Origin: Prosthecomicrobium pneumaticum
GTDB taxonomy: Bacteria; Pseudomonadota; Alphaproteobacteria; Rhizobiales; Kaistiaceae
Reading direction: 5' to 3'
Length of the DNA: 64,000 nt
Assembly: GCF_014199915.1 (NCBI RefSeq)
Contig: NZ_JACHOO010000002.1
Span: 536,756-600,755 of the forward strand
Shown here: piece after piece, positions 44,351 through 53,169 of the stretch
Position numbering within the stretch: position 1 is the stretch's first letter
Layout: every line of letters starts with the position of its first letter
The notes under the pieces: generated by a model
What the model was told of the DNA's origin: nothing
What the model saw: the letters and a program-made list of their open reading frames with translations, nothing else
The model's database searches: none
Made by a program: the position numbers and the translations under genes

Positions 44351-44398
44351 GGGGGTGGTGCCGGCGCGGACCACCCCGGCTGGCCGTTCGGGCGCGCT

Positions 44399-45772
44399 CT
44401 ACGCGCCGAACTTTCGCCGCTTGAGGAAGCTGCCGTCGCCCGGCGCGCCGACATAGCGGCCGTCCTCGACGACGACCTTGCCGCGCAGCAGCACCGTCTT
44501 CGGCACGCCCTTCACCGTCCGCCCCTCATAGCTCGAATAGTCCATCGCATTGTGCATCGCGCCCTGGGTGATGGTGAAGGTCTCCTCCGGATCCCACAGC
44601 ACGATGTCGGCGTCCGATCCGACGGCGATCGTGCCCTTCTGCGGGAACAGGCCGAACACCTTGGATGGCCTCGTGGCGACGAGATCGACGAACTGGGTGA
44701 GCGACAGCCGGCCCTCATTGACGCCCTGATAGACCATCATCAGCCGCTCCTCGATGCCCGGCGCACCGTTCGGGATCTTGCGGAAGTCGTCGCGGCCCTT
44801 GTCCTTGTGGCCCTTGAAGAGCCACGAGCAATGGTCCGACGACACGGTCTCGAGCCAGCCGTCGGCGAGCGCCTTCCACAGCAGCTCCTGGTCGGCCACG
44901 CTGCGCGCCGGCGGCGTGAAGACATATTTCGCGCCCTCGAAGTCGGGCCGGGCGAGATCCTCCTTGGTGAGATAGAGATACTGGGTGCAGGTTTCGGCGA
45001 GCGCGGTGACGCCACGCGCCTTCGCCCGCATCAGCTCCTGCAGCGCCTCGTCGCAGGTGAGATGGACGATGTAGATCGGCGCGCCGACGATCTCGGCGAG
45101 CGCGATCGCCCGCGCCGTCGCCTCGGCCTCGACACGCGGCGGACGGCTCAACGCATGATAGATCGGCTCGACCTTGCCCTCGGCGACGAACTTGTCGCGC
45201 AGATAGTCGGCCGCGTCGCCGTTCTCGGCGTGCACCATGACGAGCGCGCCCGTCCGCTTCGCGACGTCGAGCGCCTTCAGCAGCGTCACGTCGTCGATCA
45301 TGTTCATGCCGCGATAGGCCATGAAGAGCTTGAACGAGGTGATGCCCTTGTCGGGCAAGGTCGCCAGTTCCTCGATCACCGCATCCGGCGCATCGACGAT
45401 GATGATGTGATAGCCGTAATCGATCGCCGCCTTGCCGACCGATTTCGAATCCCAGTCGGCGACCGCCTCGGCGAGCGTGCCGCCGTGCTCCTGCTGGCAG
45501 AAATCGATGATCGTCGTTGTGCCGCCGCAGGCCGCGGCCCGCGTCGCCGTCTCGAAGGTGTCGGCCGACTGGGTGTCGAAGCTCACCGAATCGACATGGG
45601 TATGGACGTCGACGCCGCCCGGCAGGAGGTAGCGGCCGGCCGCGTCGAGGGTGCGGGCGGCCGGGTCGAATTCCCCGCCGATCTGCACCACCTTGCCGTC
45701 CTTGATGCCGATATCGGCGCGCGAGATCGACGACGCCGTGACGATGGTGCCGTTCGTGATGACGAGATCCAT
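44399..45772 (-). CDS. hydA: D-hydantoinase / dihydropyrimidinase (457 aa)
   Basis: Opens the ring of 5-substituted hydantoins or dihydropyrimidines to N-carbamoyl amino acids. Amidohydrolase fold with two metals: DVHTHVD, a carboxylated Lys in ITSFKLFMAYRG, HAENGD, IVHLTCDEAL and SSDHCSWLFKGHKDKGRDDF. Length is standard for bacterial D-hydantoinases. The ATG at 45772 follows GGAGGG; a longer in-frame start at 45793 is less good. It lies 17 bp downstream of the M20-type carbamoylase on the same strand, in a cluster with hydantoin racemase and D-carbamoylase. Confidence 0.93.
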   Translation of the reverse strand: MDLVITNGTIVTASSISRADIGIKDGKVVQIGGEFDPAARTLDAAGRYLLPGGVDVHTHVDSVSFDTQSADTFETATRAAACGGTTTIIDFCQQEHGGTLAEAVADWDSKSVGKAAIDYGYHIIIVDAPDAVIEELATLPDKGITSFKLFMAYRGMNMIDDVTLLKALDVAKRTGALVMVHAENGDAADYLRDKFVAEGKVEPIYHALSRPPRVEAEATARAIALAEIVGAPIYIVHLTCDEALQELMRAKARGVTALAETCTQYLYLTKEDLARPDFEGAKYVFTPPARSVADQELLWKALADGWLETVSSDHCSWLFKGHKDKGRDDFRKIPNGAPGIEERLMMVYQGVNEGRLSLTQFVDLVATRPSKVFGLFPQKGTIAVGSDADIVLWDPEETFTITQGAMHNAMDYSSYEGRTVKGVPKTVLLRGKVVVEDGRYVGAPGDGSFLKRRKFGA

Positions 45773-45789
45773 GGGACGCCCTCCGGCCT

Positions 45790-47025
45790 TCAATAGGCGA
45801 GTTTGTAAAGGCCGGCCGCGAGGGTGCGGATGCCGGCGACGATGTCGGGAATCGAGGAGAACTCCTCGGGCGTATGGCTGCGGCCGTCTTTCGACCGGAC
45901 GAAGATCATCACCACCTTGGCGATCGAGGCCATCTGCTGGCTGTCATGGCCGGCGCCGCTCGGCATCGTCATGAAGGGAATGCCCTGCTCGCGCGCCGCG
46001 TCCTGGAAGGTCGCGACGAGCCCCGGATCGGAGAGGCAGGGCGCGTGGTCGACATAATGGGTCCAGGAGATCTCGAGGCCGCGCCGTTCGGCGACCTCGC
46101 GCATCAGCGCCTCGTGCCGGCGATAGAGGATGGCGCGCTGCGCGGGATCGGGGTGGCGGGCATCGACCGTGAAGGCGACGCTGCGCGGAACGACGGCCGG
46201 GCCGTTCGGGTCGACGACGGCGCGGCCGACGGTCGTCACCGCCGGGCGGCCCATGCGATGGGCGGTGTTGATGACGCCCGTCGTGATTTCGGCGAAGCCG
46301 GCCATCGGGTCGCGCCGCAGATCCATCGGAAAGGCGCCGGCATGGTTCTGCTCGCCGGTCAGCACGACGCTGTAATGGCGGATGCCGGTGATCGCATCGA
46401 CCACCGCGACCGGCAGGCCGGCATGTTCGAGGATCGGCCCCTGCTCGATATGGAGTTCGACGAAGCTGTCGATGTCGTCGCGCCGGGCGCTCGGGATCGC
46501 CGCCGGATCGAGGCCGACGCCGCGCATCGCGTCGGCCATCGTCTCGTCGGCATAGCCCTTCATCGCCTCGGCATCGCCCGGCGCGATGCGGCCGGTGATC
46601 GCCCGCGAGCCCCAGAAATTGGTCGACGGGAAGCGGCTGCCTTCCTCCTCGCAGAGCGACAGCGCCTCGAGCGTGCGCTTCGGCCGGCCGAACTGTTCCT
46701 TGAGCGCGCGGATGGCGATGAGGCCGGCGAGCGCGCCGAGCGTTCCGTCATAGCGGCCGCCGGGGCGCTGGGTGTCGATGTGCGAGCCGGAGACGATCGA
46801 GGGGCCGGGTTCGGAGCCTTCGAGCCGGCCCCAGACATTGCCGACCGCGTCGCGTGTCACGGCGAGGCCCGCCTCGGCGCACCAGGCGGCGTACTGGTCG
46901 GTCGCCTGCACCCATTCGGGCGAATAGACGGTTCGCCAGACACCGGTATCGGCATAGGCGCCGTAGCGGCCCATCTCGAGAATGGTGCGCTCGACGAAAT
47001 CGGGATCGACGGCGATCTCCGGCAT
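45790..47025 (-). CDS. Zn-dependent hydantoinase/carbamoylase-family amidase, M20 (411 aa)
   Basis: An M20-family metalloenzyme of the L-carbamoylase / beta-ureidopropionase / allantoate amidohydrolase group. It hydrolyses an N-carbamoyl compound to amino acid, CO2 and ammonia. Metal motifs are GSHIDTQRPGGRYDGTLG, the catalytic/metal pair in CEEEGSRFPSTNFWGSRA, ELHIEQGPILE, and MPSGAGHDSQQMA near the C-terminus. In the centre is the dimerisation lid domain (GEQNHAGAFPMDLRRDP). ATG 47025 is preceded by AGGGG. Whether it prefers L-carbamoyl amino acids or ureidopropionate cannot be read. Confidence 0.92.
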   Translation of the reverse strand: MPEIAVDPDFVERTILEMGRYGAYADTGVWRTVYSPEWVQATDQYAAWCAEAGLAVTRDAVGNVWGRLEGSEPGPSIVSGSHIDTQRPGGRYDGTLGALAGLIAIRALKEQFGRPKRTLEALSLCEEEGSRFPSTNFWGSRAITGRIAPGDAEAMKGYADETMADAMRGVGLDPAAIPSARRDDIDSFVELHIEQGPILEHAGLPVAVVDAITGIRHYSVVLTGEQNHAGAFPMDLRRDPMAGFAEITTGVINTAHRMGRPAVTTVGRAVVDPNGPAVVPRSVAFTVDARHPDPAQRAILYRRHEALMREVAERRGLEISWTHYVDHAPCLSDPGLVATFQDAAREQGIPFMTMPSGAGHDSQQMASIAKVVMIFVRSKDGRSHTPEEFSSIPDIVAGIRTLAAGLYKLAY

Positions 47026-47038
47026 GGCGGCCCCTTTT

Positions 47039-47070
47039 GTTCTATATGAAGAATTATGTTCCGTATAAAA
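47039..47070. promoter_or_regulatory. AT-rich GTTC repeats in the divergent IclR / amidase promoter region
   Basis: GTTCTATATGAA (47039) and GTTCCGTATAAAA (47058) are imperfect direct repeats with a 19-bp period, close to the amidase start and 116 bp from the IclR start. They are a candidate IclR operator and -10 region. The remaining bases to 47185 show nothing more. Confidence 0.35.
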
Positions 47071-47185
47071 GATTGACGGCATATTGCGCCGCGGTCAAGA
47101 TCGTTGCGGCGACTGAACGGATGCGCCTTCCCGGATTGAGAAGGAGGCGGTATCAACGCCGACAAGAACGGTATCGGAGCGAAGC

Positions 47186-48115
47186 GTGGCGAGGAGAACG
47201 GTCAAGGTGGAAGCGGGCGCACGCCCGGCCGCCCCCGCAGAGACGAGCACCGCGCCGCTCTACCGGTCGGAACTGCGGCAGGAAGGCTCGCGCTGGCTGC
47301 TCACCGCGCAGGACGACCAGACGGCCCGGCCCGCCGCGCCCGGCCTCGTCCCCGCGCTCGAGAACGCCATCGCGATCATCGACTATATCAACCATGTGCC
47401 GCCGCACATCGCCTCGCTCGCCGAACTGTCGACGAAGCTCGGCATCTCGAAGAGCCATTGCCATTCGATCCTGAAGACGCTCACCCATTTCGGCTGGCTG
47501 CGCTTCGATCCGCGGGCGAAGACCTATGAGCTCAATTCCGGCCTCGTCGCGAGCGCGTCCTCGCTGCTCGGCTCGCCGGTGATCGAACGGATCCGCGCCG
47601 AGGTGACCGCCTTCGTGCGGCGCGCCGGCATCTCGGCCGTGCTCGCGCAGACGCAAGGGGACGACACCTTCATCGTCGTCGACAAGTTCAACGCGCCACA
47701 GGCCATGGAGGTCTCGTTTCCGATCGGCCACCATTTCCCGCGCGACTCGACGGCCAACAGCCGCGCCTACCTGGCCTGGCAGCCGGCAGAGAAGATCGAG
47801 GCCTGGCTCGCCGCCTGGGAGCCCGTGCGCTACACGAGCGCGACCCTCTTGTCGAAGGACGCGGTCCGCGCGGAAATCCTCGCCACCCGCAAGCGCGGCT
47901 ACGCCCGCAGCGCCGGCGAGTTCACCGAAGGCCTGATGGCGCTCGGCATGCCGATCTTCAACCGGCACGGCGAGGTCGACTATGTCGTCACCTGCTCGGG
48001 CCTGATGGCGACGCTCGCCCCGCTCGAGGAGACGATCGCCCGCGACCTCATTCGCAGCGCGATCGCGATCAACCGCGCGGTCCAGGGACGGATGCCACCC
48101 GACTTCCCGGCCTGA
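47186..48115 (+). CDS. IclR-family transcriptional regulator (309 aa)
   Basis: A winged helix-turn-helix (residues about 57-118, AIAIIDYINHVPPHIASLAELSTKLGISKSHCHSILKTL) is followed by an IclR effector domain (about 128-300: GDDTFIVVDKFNAPQAMEVSFPIGHHFPRDSTANSRAYLAW, GYARSAGEFTEGLMALGMPIF). The start is GTG 47186 behind GGAGCGAAGC. An unusually long ~50-residue N-terminal arm precedes the DNA-binding domain. It is placed between the two halves of the hydantoin cluster, divergent from hydantoinase/amidase and ahead of the transporter operon, so it is the probable regulator of both. Confidence 0.93.
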   Translation: MARRTVKVEAGARPAAPAETSTAPLYRSELRQEGSRWLLTAQDDQTARPAAPGLVPALENAIAIIDYINHVPPHIASLAELSTKLGISKSHCHSILKTLTHFGWLRFDPRAKTYELNSGLVASASSLLGSPVIERIRAEVTAFVRRAGISAVLAQTQGDDTFIVVDKFNAPQAMEVSFPIGHHFPRDSTANSRAYLAWQPAEKIEAWLAAWEPVRYTSATLLSKDAVRAEILATRKRGYARSAGEFTEGLMALGMPIFNRHGEVDYVVTCSGLMATLAPLEETIARDLIRSAIAINRAVQGRMPPDFPA

Positions 48116-48261
48116 GGCCGGGCCGCGGCTCACGCCCGGCGCCCTCCCGCCGCGCTGCGCACGCCGTCCCGCACGCCGCACACCGTCCGGTTCGCCTGTT
48201 CCGGCAGCGCGGGACTGCCCCGCGCGCGGGCAACCGTCTCAACTTTAGGCAGGCGCAAAAA

Positions 48262-48320
48262 ACATACAGATCAGGAGTTGACAGCTCCTGCATTCATGCC
48301 TGTAATCTCATCCTGTATGT
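48262..48320 (+). promoter_or_regulatory. Strong sigma70 promoter with overlapping inverted repeats for the Liv-type operon
   Basis: TTGACA at 48278-48283, a 17-bp spacer and TGTAAT at 48301-48306 give a near-consensus promoter. ACATACAG (48262) and CTGTATGT (48313) are perfect inverted arms around it, and CAGGAG/CTCCTG form an inner palindrome on the -35. The start of transcription would be near 48313, leaving a 5' leader of about 107 bases before ATG 48420. Confidence 0.7.
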
Positions 48321-48419
48321 AAGACGTCGTTCTTTCTACAGAATTACAGCGCCTGGACGGTCGCGAGGGAGGGCCTCGCGGCACCCTCCTTCCGCGCTCC
48401 AACGACAGGGAACAGGGAC

Positions 48420-49628
48420 ATGGTCAACGCATCCCGCCGCTCGGTTCTGAAGGGCGCCGGCGCTCTGGCGCTCGCCACGACGCTGTCGACGCCATCGATC
48501 GTCCGCGCTCAGGAAAAGGCGCTGCGCATCGGCCAGCTCGGCGTGATGAGCGGCCCGGAGGCCTCCTGGGGCCTCGTCAACAAGTATTCCGCGCTCGCCA
48601 CCGCCGAGATGTGGAACGACAAGGGCGGCTACGAGATCGGCGGCACGAAATACAAGATCGAGATCGTCTCGGTCGACGACCGCAACGATCCCAAGCTGAC
48701 CGTCTCCGGCGCCGAGCGGCTCACCGGATCGGAAAACATCCGCTATTTCATCGGCCCGAACACCGACACCACCGCGACGAGCGTCCGGCCGATCGCCGAG
48801 AAGAATAATGCGATCTACTTCCCCTATGCCTTCGCCCGATCGCTCTATACGAAGCCGGCGGAGAACGCGATCCTCGGCATGATCGCGAGCTACCAGGTCG
48901 CGCCGATCATGTATCAGCAGTTGAAGGAGCAGCGCGGCGTCAAGACGATCGGCTTCGTCGCCCGCAACGACTCCGACGGCCTGCTGCAGCGCGACGAGGG
49001 CGTCAAGGTCGCGCAGACGCTCGGGCTCGAGATCGTCTCGTCCTCCGATACCTATGAGCCGACGATCACCGACTTCTTCCCCGTCATGTCGAACCTCGTC
49101 TCGCTGGCGCCGGACCTCATCGTGCTCTCCTCGGCGGCGCCGGCGCACGCGCCGCAGATGATGCGCGTCGCCCGCGAGCTCGGCTTTCAGGGCCTCTTCG
49201 CCTGCGAGGCGGCGCAGGACATCAAGATCATCAACGAGGTGGCCGGCGAATATGGCGACGGGCTGATCTCGATCGGCGGCGCTTCGACGCCCGAGATCCG
49301 CAGCCCCTACATGGAGGAGTTCATCGCCCGCTACACCAAGGTGGCCGGCGAATGGAACGACGAGGCGGGCACGAAAGCCTATGCGCTCGAGATCCTGCTC
49401 GCCACGCTCGCCGCGGCCGGTCCGGAAGCGATCGACGACATCGCGCCCTTCAAGGCGGCGATCGACGGCTTCTCGATGAAGAACCCGTTCCTCAAGGAAG
49501 AGTCGCAGCTCACCTATGTCGGCACAGGCGATTTCGGCCAGAAGCGCCAGATCGGCGTGCCGATGGTGATCACCGAGACGAAGGGCGGCGCCTTCACCAC
49601 CTTCGCGATCTCGAGCGTCGCCTCCTGA
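48420..49628 (+). CDS. Branched-chain amino-acid-type ABC transporter substrate-binding protein, Tat-exported (402 aa)
   Basis: A periplasmic LivK-type (Peripla_BP_6) binding protein. The N-terminus has a twin-arginine signal (SRRSVLKGAGALALATT, R6 and R7) with cleavage after VRAQ. The body begins ALRIGQLGVMSGPEASWG and includes SVDDRNDPKLTVSGAERLT and YFIGPNTDTTATSVRPIAEKNNAIYF. Tat export is common for this subgroup in rhizobia. Ligand unknown; neighbours suggest hydantoins, N-carbamoyl or D-amino acids. It is followed by a 34-bp perfect palindrome before the permease. Confidence 0.94.
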   Translation: MVNASRRSVLKGAGALALATTLSTPSIVRAQEKALRIGQLGVMSGPEASWGLVNKYSALATAEMWNDKGGYEIGGTKYKIEIVSVDDRNDPKLTVSGAERLTGSENIRYFIGPNTDTTATSVRPIAEKNNAIYFPYAFARSLYTKPAENAILGMIASYQVAPIMYQQLKEQRGVKTIGFVARNDSDGLLQRDEGVKVAQTLGLEIVSSSDTYEPTITDFFPVMSNLVSLAPDLIVLSSAAPAHAPQMMRVARELGFQGLFACEAAQDIKIINEVAGEYGDGLISIGGASTPEIRSPYMEEFIARYTKVAGEWNDEAGTKAYALEILLATLAAAGPEAIDDIAPFKAAIDGFSMKNPFLKEESQLTYVGTGDFGQKRQIGVPMVITETKGGAFTTFAISSVAS

Positions 49629-49639
49629 CGTCCGGATGA

Positions 49640-49673
49640 GATCCCCCCTCTCCCGCGCGGGAGAGGGGGGATC
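49640..49673 (+). terminator. 34-bp perfect palindrome after the LivK-type gene
   Basis: Two 17-base arms (GATCCCCCCTCTCCCGC and its exact complement) meet with no spacer, 11 bp after the stop. It is the strongest hairpin in the window apart from the tandem array. Intercistronic attenuation or mRNA stabilisation of the binding-protein message is likely; the repeat could also be REP-like. Confidence 0.7.
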
Positions 49674-49757
49674 GGCCGGTCTTCGCGACTGAGGCCGGAC
49701 GGCATTGGCGTGACGGACGCAGGGCGGCTCGACGAAGAGGGACGAAAGCAGGGCGGC

Positions 49758-50618
49758 ATGGAACAGATCCTCGTCAACGGCACCATTCTCGCGGCCAACT
49801 ACGCGCTCATCGCGCTCGGCATCACGCTGATCTTCTCGATCATGAACGTGCTCAACTTCGCGCACGGCCAGATGTTCATGCTCGGCGGGCTGATCGTCTA
49901 CTATGTCTGCGTCGTTCTGCACCTGCCCTATGCGCTCGCGCTGATCGCCGCCGTGGTGATCGTCGGGCTGATCGGCATGCTGTTCGAAGACGTGTTCTTC
50001 CAGCGCGTGATGCGGATTTCCAACCGCGAGGAGAACACCATGCTGCTCGCGGTCGGCACCTCGCTGCTGCTCGAGAACGCCGCCCTCTCCCTGTTCGGCG
50101 AGAAGCAGCGGGCCATCCCGCCGATCGTCTCGGGCGTCTATCGCATCGGCAATGCCTTCCTGCCGGCGAGCCGGGCGCTCGTACTCGTCCTGTCGCTCGT
50201 GCTGATCGCCGCGGTGCTCGTCTTCGTCAACTACACGAAGACCGGCCGGGCGATGCGGGCCCTCGCCCAGGACCGCACGGCGACCTTGCTGATGGGCGTC
50301 GATGCGAAGCGCATCTCGACGCTCGGCTTCGGCCTCGGCGCAGCGCTCGCCGGAGTCGCCGGCGGCCTGCTGATCTCGATTTCCGGCGTCAATGCGGGCA
50401 TCGGCACGGCGATCTCCACCAAGGCCTTCATCATGATCATGATCGGCGGCGCGGGCGTGATCAGCGGCTCGCTGCTCGGCGCCGTCGTGCTCGGCTTCGC
50501 GGAGGCGATCGGCTACGCGCTGATCCCCGGCTCCGTCACCTACCTCCTGATCTTCGTGGCGCTCATCGTCTTCCTGCTGTTCCGGCCGCAGGGGATCATG
50601 GGCAAGCCCGCGGCCTGA
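49758..50618 (+). CDS. livH: Branched-chain amino-acid-type ABC permease, LivH (286 aa)
   Basis: An inner-membrane permease with about eight helices. LivH markers: NGTILAANYALIALGITLIFSIMNVLNFAHGQMFMLGG at the N-terminus, TKTGRAMRALAQDRTATLLMGVDAKRISTLGFGLGAALAGVAGGLL as the cytoplasmic coupling region, and GVISGSLLGAVVLGFAEAIG. I chose ATG 49758 over GTG 49710 because the family consensus begins there. Confidence 0.94.
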   Translation: MEQILVNGTILAANYALIALGITLIFSIMNVLNFAHGQMFMLGGLIVYYVCVVLHLPYALALIAAVVIVGLIGMLFEDVFFQRVMRISNREENTMLLAVGTSLLLENAALSLFGEKQRAIPPIVSGVYRIGNAFLPASRALVLVLSLVLIAAVLVFVNYTKTGRAMRALAQDRTATLLMGVDAKRISTLGFGLGAALAGVAGGLLISISGVNAGIGTAISTKAFIMIMIGGAGVISGSLLGAVVLGFAEAIGYALIPGSVTYLLIFVALIVFLLFRPQGIMGKPAA

Positions 50619-50653
50619 CCCTTCCCGGCAAGCAAAGAAAGGCGGACGGCGCG

Positions 50654-51637
50654 ATGGCAGCCTCCCTCGACGCGATCGCCGGCAGAGCTCCGGAGAGGAT
50701 GGGCGGCGTGTCGCGCGTCCTCCTCACCCTGCTGCCGCTCGCCGCCGTGCTCTACGGCCTCATCCCGGTGCTCTTCGCCGGCCAGCCCTACTGGCTGAAC
50801 GTGATGACGAACGGCGCGGTGCTCTCCTTCGCCAGCCTCGGCGTCTGGCTCACCTTCGCGATCGGCCGGGTCAACATCGCGCAGGGCGCCTTCGCCCTCC
50901 TCGGCGGCTATGTGACGGCGCTGCTCTCGACCCTCTACGGCGTCTCGTTCTGGCTCTGCCTGCCGGCCTCGGCGCTCGTCGCGGCGCTCGTCGGCGCGGC
51001 GATCGGCTGGCCGCTGCTCCGGCTGCGCGGCATCTATTTCGCGATGGTGACGCTGAGCCTCACCGAGGCGATGCGGCTCGCCTTCCTCAATGCCCCCGGC
51101 CTCGGCGGCGGCGGCATCCTCAACATTCCCCGCCCCGCCGGGCTCGACACCCCGCTCGCCTTCTATCTCTTCGCCGCGACGCTGCTCCTCGCCGGCTATC
51201 TGCTCGTCTGGCGGCTCGCCACCAGCCGGATCGGCTGGGTGTTCCGCTCGATGCGGCAGAACGAGGAACTGGCGCTGTCGATCGGCATCGACGTCGCGCG
51301 CTATCGCGTCGTCGCCTTCGCCATCTGCTCCGCCATGGGCGGCGTTGCCGGCGGCTGCTTCGCCAGCCTGCAGCAGAACATCTATCCGGCGAGCTACACC
51401 GTCTCCGACTCGATCAACTTCATGCTCTATTGCTTCCTCGGCGGGCTCGACTTCGTGCTCGGGCCGATCGTCGGCACCTTCGGTCTGGTCATCGCCTTCG
51501 AGCTGCTGCGCTCGATCCAGGAATACCAGGCGCTGCTCTACGGCATCCTGATGATCGTCGTCATGCTGTTCCTGCCGAACGGCGTCATCAGCCTCTTCCC
51601 GCTCCTCGTGCGCCGCTTCGGCCGAGGTGCCTCATGA
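50654..51637 (+). CDS. livM: Branched-chain amino-acid-type ABC permease, LivM (327 aa)
   Basis: The second inner-membrane permease, with about ten helices. LivM features are GVWLTFAIGRVNIAQGAFALLGGYVTALLS, LRLRGIYFAMVTLSLTEAMRL and SRIGWVFRSMRQNEELALSIGIDVARYRVVAFAICSAMGGVAGG. Its stop overlaps the LivG start (ATGA). Confidence 0.94.
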   Translation: MAASLDAIAGRAPERMGGVSRVLLTLLPLAAVLYGLIPVLFAGQPYWLNVMTNGAVLSFASLGVWLTFAIGRVNIAQGAFALLGGYVTALLSTLYGVSFWLCLPASALVAALVGAAIGWPLLRLRGIYFAMVTLSLTEAMRLAFLNAPGLGGGGILNIPRPAGLDTPLAFYLFAATLLLAGYLLVWRLATSRIGWVFRSMRQNEELALSIGIDVARYRVVAFAICSAMGGVAGGCFASLQQNIYPASYTVSDSINFMLYCFLGGLDFVLGPIVGTFGLVIAFELLRSIQEYQALLYGILMIVVMLFLPNGVISLFPLLVRRFGRGAS

Positions 51638-52410
51638 CGCTGCTCTCGGTCGAGGGGCTCACCCGGCGTTTCGGCGGCCTCGTCGCGGTCAACGACGTCT
51701 CCTTCACGGTCAGCGAGGGCGAGATCCTCTCGGTGATCGGCCCGAACGGCGCCGGCAAGTCGACGCTCTTCAAGCTGATCGGCTCCTTCCTGCCGCCCTC
51801 GGCCGGCCGCGTGCTCTTCGAAGGCGCGGTGGTGAGCGGGCTGAAGCCCAATCAGGTGGCGCGCAAGGGTATTGTGCGGACCTTCCAGGAGACCACCGTC
51901 TTCAAGGAAATGACGGCCCTGCAGAACGTCGTCGTGGCGCACCAGCTCGGCGTCACGGCAAGCCCGCTCGGCACCTTCTTCTCGAGCGCCGCTGCGCGTG
52001 CCGACGAACGGCGCTTCCGCGACAGCGCCGCCGAGATCCTCGATTATCTCGGCCTCGGCCACGTCAAGGATGTCGAGGCGCGCAACCTGCCGCACGGCTA
52101 CCTGCGGGCGCTCGGCATCGCCATCGCACTCGCCGCCCGGCCGCGCCTCCTGCTGCTCGACGAGCCCTTCGCCGGCATGAACCCGGAGGAGACCGACCGT
52201 GCGGTCGCGATGGTCGAGGGCATCCGCAAGCGCGGCGTCACGGTGCTCCTCGTCGAGCACGACATGCGCGCGGTGATGCGGATCAGCGACCGCATCGTCG
52301 TGATCTCCTTCGGCTCCAAGATCGCGGAAGGGAGCCCCGAAGCGGTGCGCGCCGACCCCGCCGTCGTCGAAGCCTATCTCGGCAAGGACGACGAGACGAT
52401 CGGTCACTGA
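51634..52410 (+). CDS. livG: Branched-chain amino-acid-type ABC ATPase, LivG (258 aa)
   Basis: An ATPase with Walker A GPNGAGKST, Q-loop VRTFQETTVF, Walker B LLLLDEPFAGMNPEE and switch His LVEHDM. The signature region reads NLPHGYLRALGIAIALA instead of LSYGQQR or LSGGQ, so the usual Gly-Gln pair is only partly kept (HGY). Related variants (LPHG) exist in this family. It is translationally coupled to LivM. Confidence 0.93.
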   Translation: MTLLSVEGLTRRFGGLVAVNDVSFTVSEGEILSVIGPNGAGKSTLFKLIGSFLPPSAGRVLFEGAVVSGLKPNQVARKGIVRTFQETTVFKEMTALQNVVVAHQLGVTASPLGTFFSSAAARADERRFRDSAAEILDYLGLGHVKDVEARNLPHGYLRALGIAIALAARPRLLLLDEPFAGMNPEETDRAVAMVEGIRKRGVTVLLVEHDMRAVMRISDRIVVISFGSKIAEGSPEAVRADPAVVEAYLGKDDETIGH

Positions 52411-52422
52411 GCGGAGGGTGCG

Positions 52423-53136
52423 ATGCGCTATTTCGAGGCCCGCGGGCTGACCGTCGACTACGATCGGGTGACGGCGATCAAGGACATCTCGATCGGCTTC
52501 GACGAGGGCCAGATCGTCGCCCTGATCGGCGCGAACGGCGCCGGCAAGACCACGACGCTGCGGGCGATCACCGCCCTGTCGCGGCTGAAGGCGGGCGAGA
52601 TCTGGTTCGAGGGCGAGCAGATCGACCGCCATGCGCCCGCCGCCCTCGTCGAGCGCGGCATCGCCATGGTGCCGGAGGGGCGCCGCGTCTTCCCGCACAT
52701 GTCGATCCGCGACAACCTCCTGATGGGCGCCTATACGCGGAAGGACAAGGCCGGCGTCGCCCGCGACCTCGAGCGTATCCTCGCCCGTTTCCCCCGCCTC
52801 GAGGAGCGCTTCCGCCAGTCGGCCGGCACGCTGTCGGGCGGCGAGCAGGAGATGCTCGTCGTCGGCCGGGCGCTGATGGCGAAGCCGCGGCTCTTGCTCC
52901 TCGACGAACCCTCGCTCGGCCTCGCGCCGATGGTGGTGCGCGACATCGCCAATCTGATCGTCGAGATCAACCGCGACGAGGGCGTGAGCGTCATCCTCGT
53001 CGAACAGAACTCGCGCATGGCGCTGCGCATCAGCCAATACGCCTATGTACTCGAAACCGGCCGGATCGGCCTCGAGGGCGCGTCGGCCGATCTGCTCCAC
53101 AACGATCACGTCAAGGCGCTCTATCTCGGCGGCTGA
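52423..53136 (+). CDS. livF: Branched-chain amino-acid-type ABC ATPase, LivF (237 aa)
   Basis: Partner ATPase with Walker A GANGAGKTT, Q-loop MVPEGRRVFPHMSIRDNLLMGA (the LivF hallmark), canonical signature LSGGEQEMLVVGRAL, Walker B LLLLDEPSLGLAP and LVEQNS in the switch region. Thus one of the two ATPases has a full signature and the other (LivG) a variant one. It lies 12 bp after livG and 33 bp before the D-carbamoylase gene. Confidence 0.94.
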   Translation: MRYFEARGLTVDYDRVTAIKDISIGFDEGQIVALIGANGAGKTTTLRAITALSRLKAGEIWFEGEQIDRHAPAALVERGIAMVPEGRRVFPHMSIRDNLLMGAYTRKDKAGVARDLERILARFPRLEERFRQSAGTLSGGEQEMLVVGRALMAKPRLLLLDEPSLGLAPMVVRDIANLIVEINRDEGVSVILVEQNSRMALRISQYAYVLETGRIGLEGASADLLHNDHVKALYLGG

Positions 53137-53169
53137 GCCGGGCGGGCGGAAGAGAGAGGAACGACCATC

